From positions 1 through 64,000 of the forward strand of contig JAJDAL010000057.1 in the NCBI GenBank assembly GCA_029261875.1: a DNA stretch of 64,000 nt, in the 5' to 3' direction. Of the stretch, positions 49,365 through 57,273 are shown piece by piece. Every line of letters starts with the position of its first letter. Positions within the stretch are counted from its first letter, which is position 1. The position numbers and the translations under genes were made by a program. Below the pieces are notes generated by a model that saw nothing but the letters and a program-made list of their open reading frames with translations, was not told where the DNA came from and made no database searches. This DNA is from Deltaproteobacteria bacterium (GTDB lineage Bacteria; Myxococcota_A; UBA9160; JAJDAL01).

Positions 49365-50656
49365 ACTACGCGCGCCTCAATCACATCCTGATTCCGGAAA
49401 CGAAAGAGGGGCGAGATCGGCTTCGCGACAAGGGTTGGCTGCGCCTCTTCTCCCCCATCATCAAGGCTTACTTGGCACTCTCGGAGGAGGGCAGGGCGGT
49501 CTTCGCGTTCTGCATGGTGGTGGGCGTGCTGGCGGTGGATGTGGGGCGAAGCCAGAGTTACATGCTTTGGTCTCTGTTGGCGTGTCTGCTGGTGGCGTCG
49601 CTCCTGGTTCGTCCGTTCTACCGACTGCGCGGGGTTTCACTCGCGGTCGAGGGTCCCACTCGCGTCATGGCGGGGGAAGCGGCGGAGTTTCGGATTTCGC
49701 TGAGCAATCGCGGTCCGCGCGACCAGCACAGCATTCGCGTCGATCGTCCCTTCCTGCCCTGGGACGGGAAGTGGTTGGGGGCGCGCGCGAGACTCGACCG
49801 ACTGCCCCGGGGATCCGAGCTGAGCGTCCACACACGCGCGAGTTTCGAAGCGCGCGGTCCGCATCACCTCGATGTCTTCTCGGCCGGTGCCCTCGTACCC
49901 TTGGGGTTGTGTTTGGGCCCGCGCATCTCGGGAGAGGGAGCGCGCTTTACGGTCGTTCCGCGAATTGCAGCGGTGAACCAACTGCAATTGCCCGTTACGC
50001 CGCGCTATCACCCGGGTGGCGTCGCGCAGGCGTCGCTCACGGGGGAGTCCATGGAGTTGATGGGCGTACGTCCCTACCGCAGCGGCGACCGGCTGCGCGA
50101 CCTTCACGCCAAAACCTGGGCGCGAACCGGTTCTCCGGCGGTGCGCGAATTTCAACAGGAATACTTCTCCCGCGTCGGCGTGGTCCTGGACACGGACGCG
50201 GCGGCGAGCGAGGAGCAGTTCGAGGCCGCGATCTCACTGGCGGCGGGGATTCTCGCGCATCTTTCCCGGGGCGAAGCGTTGGTGGATCTGCTGGTTACCG
50301 GCGACGAACTTCATCCGCTCACGATGGGGAGAAGCCTGGGATTTCTCGAACAGGCGTTGGATCTCTTGGCGTGTGTGAAGCCCGGGCCCGCGCTGAATGC
50401 GCACACCACCCTCGATCGGCTCCGCCCTCACTTGCGTCGTCTTTCGAGCGTCGTGGTGGTCACAATGGGGTGGGGCGCCGAAGAGCAGGCGTTGGCGGAG
50501 GCGATTTCCGCCGCGTCTGTGGGGTGCCGTAGCCTGTGCGTCCAGGACGCGGGGACGGGACCCGAAGCCAACCTCGCGGGGGCGGGGGCGATGCTTCGCC
50601 TGCAGGCGTCCGACATCGTTCGAGCCGCCCGTGGGGAAGGCGGGTTGGACCTGTGA
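49361..50656 (+). CDS. DUF58 domain membrane protein
   Basis: Two hydrophobic segments at ~43-85 (FAFCMVVGVLAV and MLWSLLACLLVASLLV) anchor a protein whose central region carries the DUF58 signature GVRPYRSGDRLRDLHAKTWARTG (in part: the Y-x-x-G-D-x-x-R-x-I/L-x-W-like motif). A VWA-like fold follows (VVLDTDAAAS...). The start is a TTG overlapping the MoxR stop. In other bacteria this protein works with MoxR and a transglutaminase partner; the exact role is unknown, often envelope related. Confidence 0.85.
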   Translation: MNYARLNHILIPETKEGRDRLRDKGWLRLFSPIIKAYLALSEEGRAVFAFCMVVGVLAVDVGRSQSYMLWSLLACLLVASLLVRPFYRLRGVSLAVEGPTRVMAGEAAEFRISLSNRGPRDQHSIRVDRPFLPWDGKWLGARARLDRLPRGSELSVHTRASFEARGPHHLDVFSAGALVPLGLCLGPRISGEGARFTVVPRIAAVNQLQLPVTPRYHPGGVAQASLTGESMELMGVRPYRSGDRLRDLHAKTWARTGSPAVREFQQEYFSRVGVVLDTDAAASEEQFEAAISLAAGILAHLSRGEALVDLLVTGDELHPLTMGRSLGFLEQALDLLACVKPGPALNAHTTLDRLRPHLRRLSSVVVVTMGWGAEEQALAEAISAASVGCRSLCVQDAGTGPEANLAGAGAMLRLQASDIVRAARGEGGLDL

Positions 50657-52527
50657 CGTTTGGGGCGCGCGCGCACCAGGTGGTTGCGATCGCGATCGCC
50701 GCGCTTCTCTACGGCGAAGTGACGGGACGCCGCGAGTTCGCGGTGTTTGCCGCACTGCTCGCTGTGGCCTCGTTGCTGCGAAGGCCGAAGGGCATTTCGA
50801 CGCCCACGCAAGCGCTCTTGTTGATCGCAAGCGGACTGATTGCCTTCGTGATGAATGGCGTCTTTCCCGACGTCCGAGGGGTGGCGGACCGCTCGTTGGC
50901 GGATTCCTACGCGGTCCTGTCGGGGGGAGCGCTTCTGCTCGCAGCGTTCCGAACGCACATCGACCATCCCGAGTGGGGAAGTCTCGGAACGCTGGGAATG
51001 GGGCTGTTGGTGTTCTTGGGCTGCGGCAGCGTGCAGTCGGGTTCGCTCTATCTCCCCCTCCTCGTGGCCTACGTCTGCGTCGCGCTGACCGCCCTGGGGA
51101 GTTCAGATTCCGCACGCGCGGCCTGGTGGGGATTCGCGCGTCGCGACTGGTGTGCCCTCGGCGTCGTGGTGATCGTGGCGTCCGTGGGGACCAGCGGGTT
51201 CCTGGTGGGCATTCCCCATCTCTACGAACGCACCAACGCCTGGTTGATCGAGTTCGTAGGCGGTCGCGTACGAACGGGTTTCGACGAGGGGCCGATTGCT
51301 TTGGGCTCGATGGAGGGGCTATTCCAGTCCGACTCCGTGGTGATGCGCGTGGCCGGGCCCATGTCTGAGCCGCTGCGGGGCCGGGTCTACACCCGCTATG
51401 CGAATGGGTTCTGGATGCCAGAGAAAGTGGCGGGAGAGCGTCGCATCGGGTCCTATCCCGAACGGGCGAGTGCCAGTCCGGCCGAGAGCACGGAGATTCG
51501 CTACGCCACGGACGTCTACGAGATCTTCTTCTTGCCGAGAAACGCAACCCGGGTCGCCCTCGATCCCCCGGACGCAACCGTGGATGAATTCGGCGTCGTG
51601 CGGTCCGCGCATCGGGACAGCCCGGAACGAATTCAATTGGAGATCGGGCCCAATTCGCAGTTCGCCGCATCGCAACCGAGCGCGCCGGATCTGCAATTGC
51701 CCGCCGATGCCGAGGCGGAGCTGCGGCGCGTCGCCACGGATTGGACCCGGCACGCGCAATCGCCTCTCGAGCGCCTGAACGTCATCGAGGCACGGCTCGA
51801 GACCGACTACACCTACGCGTTGGTGTTCGAGCGACCCGAGCCGGGAAAGCGCTCCCTGGACCCGGTGCTCGACTTCCTCCTGAGAGAGCCCCGGGGACAT
51901 TGCGAGTACTTCGCCTCGGCCATGGCGTTGCTCGCCCGTGCCACGGGGATTCCGGCGCGCGTCGTAACGGGCTATCGCGTCTCGGAGCGCAGTCCATGGT
52001 CCGATTATTTCGTCGTGCGGGAACGCCATGCCCACGCCTGGGTCGAAGCGCACGTGGACGGCGAATGGCGCACCTTCGACCCCAGCCCGATTCGCAGCGC
52101 GGAAGAGTCCGAACCCCAGGTGATGTCAGCGATTCCGGCGTTGTTGGATTGGGTCGTATTCGCCTGGCAGCGAGACGGCCGGACCGCGCTCCTGGTCGCG
52201 CTGATCGCGTTCTTCATCGGATTGCAGATTCGCAATCTGCTGCGGGGAAAACAGCCGCGTCGAGCACGAGACCCCCTGGAGGCAACGGTCCCGCCGGACT
52301 ACATCGAGAAACTGCTCGCGCGCTTGCGCGCCGGCGGAAATGAATATCGACGCGGTGAGTCGATCGAGACCTTCGCGGAACGAATCGCCGCTGGCCGGGG
52401 CGAAGCCAACGAACCGCGCAGCTTGCTACTCCGCTACGCGGCGTTGCGTTACGGCGGCCTCGGGGATCCGGTCGGGCTCGAGTCCGACGTCCTGGGATGG
52501 TTGCGCGCGGCTCGCCCCGGAACCTAG
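50653..52527 (+). CDS. TgpA-like membrane transglutaminase (DUF3488-transglutaminase-DUF4129)
   Basis: The N-terminal ~200 residues contain several membrane spans (DUF3488-like). The periplasmic transglutaminase core has Cys in GHCEYFASAMALLARATGIP (20 residues; Cys ~417), His in HAHAWVEAHVDG (~460) and Asp in FDPSP (~475). A further span at ~510-530 precedes a cytoplasmic C-terminal domain. The 4-base overlap with the DUF58 gene (GTGA) completes a moxR-DUF58-tgpA operon. TgpA is essential in Pseudomonas and is thought to act on envelope or peptidoglycan-associated targets. Confidence 0.88.
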   Translation: MTFGARAHQVVAIAIAALLYGEVTGRREFAVFAALLAVASLLRRPKGISTPTQALLLIASGLIAFVMNGVFPDVRGVADRSLADSYAVLSGGALLLAAFRTHIDHPEWGSLGTLGMGLLVFLGCGSVQSGSLYLPLLVAYVCVALTALGSSDSARAAWWGFARRDWCALGVVVIVASVGTSGFLVGIPHLYERTNAWLIEFVGGRVRTGFDEGPIALGSMEGLFQSDSVVMRVAGPMSEPLRGRVYTRYANGFWMPEKVAGERRIGSYPERASASPAESTEIRYATDVYEIFFLPRNATRVALDPPDATVDEFGVVRSAHRDSPERIQLEIGPNSQFAASQPSAPDLQLPADAEAELRRVATDWTRHAQSPLERLNVIEARLETDYTYALVFERPEPGKRSLDPVLDFLLREPRGHCEYFASAMALLARATGIPARVVTGYRVSERSPWSDYFVVRERHAHAWVEAHVDGEWRTFDPSPIRSAEESEPQVMSAIPALLDWVVFAWQRDGRTALLVALIAFFIGLQIRNLLRGKQPRRARDPLEATVPPDYIEKLLARLRAGGNEYRRGESIETFAERIAAGRGEANEPRSLLLRYAALRYGGLGDPVGLESDVLGWLRAARPGT

Positions 52528-52545
52528 TCCGGAGCGAGCCCGCGA

Positions 52546-53160
52546 TTATTTACTGGCTTCGGCCGAGGGGCGATCGGATACCCGGGCCCACCATTCGTTC
52601 AAGTTCTTGAGTTCCGGCGAAAGGCTCTGGCCCACGCTGCCGCCAAAGTCCAAGAAACCGAACAAGAAGATATCGGCCAGGGTGAAGCGTTCGCCGGCGA
52701 TGAAGGGCTTGATCATCACACCGTCCAGCCACTCGAGCTTCTCGCGGGAGAGCGCTTTCAAGTCGTCCGCGGCCTGGGGGATCGTGCGGATTCGATCCTT
52801 GAACAGCGGAAGTCCTTCGGCGTAGCGGAATCCATTTGCCATGGGCTCGACGATGTTCAAGTCGATGCGGCGCGTCCACATGCGGGTGGCGGCACGTTCT
52901 TCAGGAGTCGTGCCGATCTGTGCCGGTGTGGGGTGAAGTTCTTCGATGTATTCGCAGATCGCAGTGACTTCGGAAAGAAAACTGCCGTCGTCGAGTTCGA
53001 GGCAGGGGAGTTGGCCCGAAGGATTCTTGTCCGTGTAGGGAGCGCGGCGATTCTCGCCGCCCATGAGATCCACTTCCACGAGCGGGATCTCGACACCTTT
53101 TTCGGCCAGAAACATGCGTACGATGCGCGGGTTGGGACCAATGCTGTTGTGGAGTTTCAT
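52546..53160 (-). CDS. Glutathione S-transferase family protein
   Basis: A thioredoxin-fold N-terminal domain (residues 1-80, with the cis-Pro in SGQLPCLELDDG and the glutathione-binding SEVTAICEYIEE) is followed by an all-helical C-terminal domain with the IAGERFTLADIFLFG N-capping motif. The length of 204 is typical. AAGGAG lies eight bases upstream of the ATG. It is the second gene after the TetR regulator (49-base gap), so detoxification or lipid-electrophile handling under that regulator is plausible. Confidence 0.88.
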   Translation of the reverse strand: MKLHNSIGPNPRIVRMFLAEKGVEIPLVEVDLMGGENRRAPYTDKNPSGQLPCLELDDGSFLSEVTAICEYIEELHPTPAQIGTTPEERAATRMWTRRIDLNIVEPMANGFRYAEGLPLFKDRIRTIPQAADDLKALSREKLEWLDGVMIKPFIAGERFTLADIFLFGFLDFGGSVGQSLSPELKNLNEWWARVSDRPSAEASK

Positions 53161-53209
53161 GGGGGGGCTCCTTTGGGGGTTGCGTCGTGCGTAGCGTATC
53201 GCGTTCGGC

Positions 53210-53830
53210 TCAGGACGGCTGGGGGCGTAGGGACTGTTCGAGGAACGACACCGTGCGCCGGAGCCGGTCCATGAAGGAGCGGTCGGGGTCGTTCACCCAG
53301 CTCGTGAAGGTACCGGCGACCATGTCGGATGCGATGTCGGCCAATTCCCCCGACGGGAGATCCGTGCGCACGCGGCCGCGTGTCTGTCCTTCGCGGATGA
53401 CGCCCTCCAACGCGGAACGAAGCCCGGCGGCGAGCTTGCGCCCGCTGGGGTGGGGGAGGACGACCCGCAATACCTCGACGAAAAGACGACGATTCATGGG
53501 CGGGACGTCCGCGAACGCGGCCCCGGCAATTTCCAGTTGGACGTCGGGTAGCGCGGCTTGCTCGGGTGGACGTGCGGCGAGTTCTGCGATCCAGCGTTCG
53601 AAGCCGGCCGAGAGCGCTTCGGCGAGTTCGAGCAGCAGGCCGTCTTTGCTTCCGAAGTAGTTGAAGAAGGTTGCGCTCGACACGTCGAGGGCAGCGGTGA
53701 TGTCTTCGACTTTGGTTTCGTGGAAGCCCCGTTCGGCAAAGTAGCGACAGCTGGTGCGAAAGATCCGCTCGCGCATTTGTCGCTTCTTGCGTTCGCGACG
53801 TCCTTCATCCTGCATCTGGGCTTGGGTCAA
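53210..53830 (-). CDS. TetR-family transcriptional regulator
   Basis: The N-terminal helix-turn-helix lies at ~residues 20-65, with RIFRTSCRYFAERGFHETKV (20 residues) and the recognition helix in SSATFFNYFGSKDGLL. The rest is a divergent helical ligand-binding domain. The apparent start is a TTG at 53830; an ATG at 53815 is an alternative. It leads the TetR-GST pair and is divergent from the wax-ester synthase gene across an AT-rich gap, so it probably regulates one or both. Confidence 0.9.
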   Translation of the reverse strand: MTQAQMQDEGRRERKKRQMRERIFRTSCRYFAERGFHETKVEDITAALDVSSATFFNYFGSKDGLLLELAEALSAGFERWIAELAARPPEQAALPDVQLEIAGAAFADVPPMNRRLFVEVLRVVLPHPSGRKLAAGLRSALEGVIREGQTRGRVRTDLPSGELADIASDMVAGTFTSWVNDPDRSFMDRLRRTVSFLEQSLRPQPS

Positions 53831-53872
53831 TTGTCTCTTAACCTATTGAAGAAGCAACGGTTATTATTATTG

Positions 53873-53901
53873 TTGACCAAAATATTATAGTGGCATAAAA
53901 A
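53873..53901 (+). promoter_or_regulatory. Candidate promoter and operator for the WS/DGAT gene
   Basis: TTGACC at 53873-53878 and TAAAAA at 53896-53901 are 17 bases apart, in a conspicuously AT-rich gap (about 53840-53935). TATAGT (53886-53891) and ACTATA (53911-53916) form an inverted repeat around the -10 that could be the TetR operator. A GGGAG ribosome binding site lies eight bases before the ATG at 53957. Confidence 0.5.
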
Positions 53902-53956
53902 ATTAATTCAACTATAAATAATCCGAGGCCCACCACCCGGGCTGGGAGACGATCCG

Positions 53957-55393
53957 ATGGCACGTGCCCATTACGAGAGGTTGTCCGCGCAGGACAACAC
54001 ATTCCTTCTATTCGAAACGCCGAACGTTCACATGCACGTGGCGGCGACGCAGATCTTTCGCGCGGGGCCCTTGAAGACGCGAAACGGCGGAATCGATGTC
54101 GGGCGCATTCGGCGCAGGCTCGCATCCCTCATGCACCGCATTCCGCGTTACCGCCAGAAGCTCGGATGGATTCCGTTGCAACAGCACGCGGTCTGGGTCG
54201 ACGACCCGCATTTCCATCTCGATTATCACATTCGCCACACGAGTCTTCCGCGACCGGGGACTGCGGAGCAGTTGAAACATCTGTCCGCACGCGTCATGGC
54301 GCAGCAACTCGATCGCGCACGACCGCTTTGGGAATGTTGGATCGTCGAGGGGCTCGAAGGCGACCGCTTCGCAATGATTCACAAGATGCATCACTGCATG
54401 ATCGACGGTGCGTCGGGGATGGATCTCGCCCATATCCTACTGTCGCTCACGCCGGAGCCCGAGACCCCGGCACCCGCGCCTTTGTATCTTCCGCGTCCGG
54501 CACCGGGCGGATTGGAATTGTTGCGCGACGAGTACTTGCGGAGAATGTCACTGCCCCTGAAAGCGGTCCAAAGTATTCGAACGTTTCGTCGCGAGACCGA
54601 AAATGTGGCGACGGAGGTTTCGACCCGCCTGCGCGCTGTCCGGGACATGCTTGGATGGGCGGTGCGATCGCCGTCCAAGACCCCACTCAATGGAAAGATC
54701 GGGCCGCACCGCTGTTTCGATTGGTTGCAGGTTCCCCTCGAAGACATCAAGTCCATCCGACGCACCCTGGATTGTACGGTGAACGATGTCGTGCTCACGG
54801 TCGTTACGGGTGCTGTCCGCGATTTTCTCCAGCAGCGCCAGGTGCATCCGGAGGAGGTCGATTTCCGAATCTCGGCCCCCGTCAGCGTCCGCAAGGACGA
54901 TGAGCGCGGTCAGATGGGGAATCGCGTTTCGTCCTGGATCGTCCGGCTTCCCTTGGACGAGAGCGAGCCCATGGCGCAGCTCGACGCCATTCGCAAGATC
55001 ACCCAGGAACTCAAGGCCTCACGCCAGGCGCTCGGCGTGCAGATGATCATGGCCATGGCGGAGTGGACTCCGTCTTCGTTGCTCTCCCTGGGCGCGCAAT
55101 CCGTATCGGGACCCATCAACACCATCGTCACCAACGTACCCGGGCCGCAATTTCCCCTCTATCTGTTGGGTTCGGAACTGCTCGAGATGTATCCCCAGGT
55201 GCCGTTGATGGAAAACCTGGGACTGGGCATTGCGCTCGTGAGCTACAACGGAAACGTGTGCTGGGGCTTCAACGCGGACCGCGATCTGCTGCCGGATCTG
55301 GACCGCTTCGTGGCCGCCATCAAGCGCGCTCTCGCGCGCGTTGCGTTGGCCGCGGGCGCGAAGGTGTCGGACGACGTGGCGGCAGCGGCGTAG
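53957..55393 (+). CDS. Wax ester synthase / diacylglycerol acyltransferase (WS/DGAT)
   Basis: This enzyme acylates long-chain alcohols or diacylglycerol with acyl-CoA to make storage lipids. The catalytic HHxxxDG motif reads HHCMIDG at ~145-151, and downstream conserved blocks include CTVNDVVLTVVTGA and the GPINTIVTNVPGPQFPLYL stretch (19 residues). The length of 478 is the family norm. It begins the three-gene lipid cassette; the esterase starts two bases after its stop. Known homologues are common in actinobacteria and some proteobacteria. Confidence 0.92.
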   Translation: MARAHYERLSAQDNTFLLFETPNVHMHVAATQIFRAGPLKTRNGGIDVGRIRRRLASLMHRIPRYRQKLGWIPLQQHAVWVDDPHFHLDYHIRHTSLPRPGTAEQLKHLSARVMAQQLDRARPLWECWIVEGLEGDRFAMIHKMHHCMIDGASGMDLAHILLSLTPEPETPAPAPLYLPRPAPGGLELLRDEYLRRMSLPLKAVQSIRTFRRETENVATEVSTRLRAVRDMLGWAVRSPSKTPLNGKIGPHRCFDWLQVPLEDIKSIRRTLDCTVNDVVLTVVTGAVRDFLQQRQVHPEEVDFRISAPVSVRKDDERGQMGNRVSSWIVRLPLDESEPMAQLDAIRKITQELKASRQALGVQMIMAMAEWTPSSLLSLGAQSVSGPINTIVTNVPGPQFPLYLLGSELLEMYPQVPLMENLGLGIALVSYNGNVCWGFNADRDLLPDLDRFVAAIKRALARVALAAGAKVSDDVAAAA

Positions 55394-55395
55394 CC

Positions 55396-56658
55396 ATGCT
55401 CAGTGTGCCCTGGTTATTCCTCGCCGTAACTTTGGTGGGTGCGGGGTTCACCCTGAGTGCGGTGTACCCCTTGCGCCGGCTTTCGATTCTCGTCGTGCCG
55501 TATTTCTTTTCCTCGTGGCTCACGGCCGAGCTGGCGTTGCACCATTGGGTTTGGCAGGCCATCGCGACGGTCCTGTTCATCGCTGCGGGGGCACTCGATG
55601 CGTGGCCCGGCTGGGTGGGACTCGGTGTAACGGGTTTGTCGTGGTGGGGGCTCTACCGCCTTTGGGGCGCCTCGGGTCGCGCGGCGTCGGTTGTGGAGGC
55701 GGCCTTGACGCCCCATTGGCCGGCTGCGCGGGCCGAACCGCGGCACGGGGACCCCGGTTGGGCGCGGCCTTTTTCGCCACGGCACCGCGATGCGGTTCGC
55801 GTGCGCCACGTCGCCTATGGGGACGCGGGCGATCGCCATCACCTGGATATCTACCGGCCGCGGGAGTCGGCGTCGGATTGTCCGGTACTGGTTCAAATTC
55901 ACGGCGGTGCCTGGACGATCGGCGACAAGAAGCATCAGGGGCTGCCGCTGATGAATCGCATGGCGGCGCAGGGATGGGTTTGTGTGGCACCGAACTACCG
56001 CTTGAGCCCAAAGGTGCGTTTCCCCGAACACTTGATCGACGTCAAGCGCGCGCTGGCGTGGATCCAGGGAAATATCGCGCGCTACGGCGGGAATCCGGAC
56101 TTCGTTGCGATCACGGGCGGGTCCGCCGGCGCACATCTCGCCGCTCTGTGTGCGCTGACGGAAAACCAGCCGGAGTTCCAACCGGGTTTCGAAGACGTGG
56201 ACACGAGTATTGCGGCCTGCGTGCCGTTTTACGGAATCTATGACTTTCTCGAACGCCACGGCGCGCGAGAGCGCGATTCCATGCGCCCCTTTCTCGAGCG
56301 GGTCGTCATGGGGTCCTCTGCCGAGGAAGCGCACGAACAATGGCGTCGCGCATCGCCTCTCGATTGGATCCACGAGAACGCGCCACCGTTCTTCGTGATC
56401 CACGGCACCCATGACTGTCTGGCCTACATCGAAGATGCCCGTTGCTTCGTGGATGAACTTCGGCGCGTGTCGCGCAACCGGGTTGCGTACGCGGAGATCC
56501 CCGGCGCACAGCATGCGTTCGATGTGTTCCTTTCGAAGCGTTCCGCCCACACCTTCGATGGCGTGCGGGAGTTCCTCGAACGGGTTTACGCCGACGATCG
56601 TGCGGCCCGATCCGAAGCGCGCTCGGCGCCGCCTGCGAAAACGGGCATGGGCAGCTAG
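55396..56658 (+). CDS. Membrane-anchored alpha/beta hydrolase (BD-FAE / hormone-sensitive-lipase-like)
   Basis: About three to four membrane spans occupy residues 1-105. The catalytic domain has the oxyanion motif VQIHGGAWTIGDKKH (~166-180), the nucleophile elbow ITGGSAGAHLA (Ser ~242), the acid in HGTHDCLAY (~339) and the His in PGAQHAFDV (~372). It resembles the esterases that accompany WS/DGAT genes in Mycobacterium-like arrangements and may act on the stored lipid. The ATG at 55396 follows the WS/DGAT stop by two bases. Confidence 0.82.
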   Translation: MLSVPWLFLAVTLVGAGFTLSAVYPLRRLSILVVPYFFSSWLTAELALHHWVWQAIATVLFIAAGALDAWPGWVGLGVTGLSWWGLYRLWGASGRAASVVEAALTPHWPAARAEPRHGDPGWARPFSPRHRDAVRVRHVAYGDAGDRHHLDIYRPRESASDCPVLVQIHGGAWTIGDKKHQGLPLMNRMAAQGWVCVAPNYRLSPKVRFPEHLIDVKRALAWIQGNIARYGGNPDFVAITGGSAGAHLAALCALTENQPEFQPGFEDVDTSIAACVPFYGIYDFLERHGARERDSMRPFLERVVMGSSAEEAHEQWRRASPLDWIHENAPPFFVIHGTHDCLAYIEDARCFVDELRRVSRNRVAYAEIPGAQHAFDVFLSKRSAHTFDGVREFLERVYADDRAARSEARSAPPAKTGMGS

Positions 56659-56705
56659 AGATTCGCCTCCGGGGCGCCTAGACTGGCCGTTTCGGAGGCT
56701 CCCCA

Positions 56706-57194
56706 GTGCTCGACCATGAAGTTCCGCGCGAGGCGCTCGACAGCTGGGGACAGAGCCCGATCCACTTCGATGCTCTGGTGAGCGAAGACGAGCAACGTTT
56801 CGTGTTTCGCAAGACGCTAACGCTGGACGATCCCGGCGTAGCAGAGCAGCGTGCTACGGAGCATTGGCCGCACCATTTGCCGGGCGACTTCACCATCGGG
56901 TTGACGGGCCAGGCGGCCGTGATTGCACTGCACCGCCTCGGGCTCATCAAAGAAGGGTGGCGTGGGCACGGCGTCCGGATTCGCGACGCCCGCTGGTCGG
57001 CGCCCGTCCTGCTCGGAGAGACCTGCTACCTCTCGATCGAAATCGTTCGCGCCCGCCGCCTGCGCGGATCGGTTCACGCGCGCGCCCGTTTCCGCATGTG
57101 GAAGCACGACCCCGAGGGCGCCGAAATCGAGGTCTACCACAGCGATCAAGAAGCCATGTATTTCCCGGGTGGGCAGCGCGTCGTCGCGCGTTGA
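56706..57194 (+). CDS. Probable hot-dog fold protein (thioesterase/MaoC-like)
   Basis: The pattern of a central helix (FTIGLTGQAAVIALHRLG) followed by three antiparallel strands (RIRDARWSAPVLLGETCYLS; RARFRMWKHDPEG; EIEVYHSDQEAMYF) suits the hot-dog fold of acyl-CoA thioesterases or MaoC dehydratases. A His that could be catalytic lies in HWPHHLPGD. The GTG start gives 162 residues. It follows the esterase by 47 bases and ends the lipid cassette. The family assignment rests on overall pattern only. Confidence 0.5.
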   Translation: MLDHEVPREALDSWGQSPIHFDALVSEDEQRFVFRKTLTLDDPGVAEQRATEHWPHHLPGDFTIGLTGQAAVIALHRLGLIKEGWRGHGVRIRDARWSAPVLLGETCYLSIEIVRARRLRGSVHARARFRMWKHDPEGAEIEVYHSDQEAMYFPGGQRVVAR

Positions 57195-57273
57195 ACTCCA
57201 TTCGCACGCCCTGCGTGTTTCGCCCGCGCGAAAGGTGGATTGCGGAAGATCGGCGGAGCTGCCACGCCGAAAT

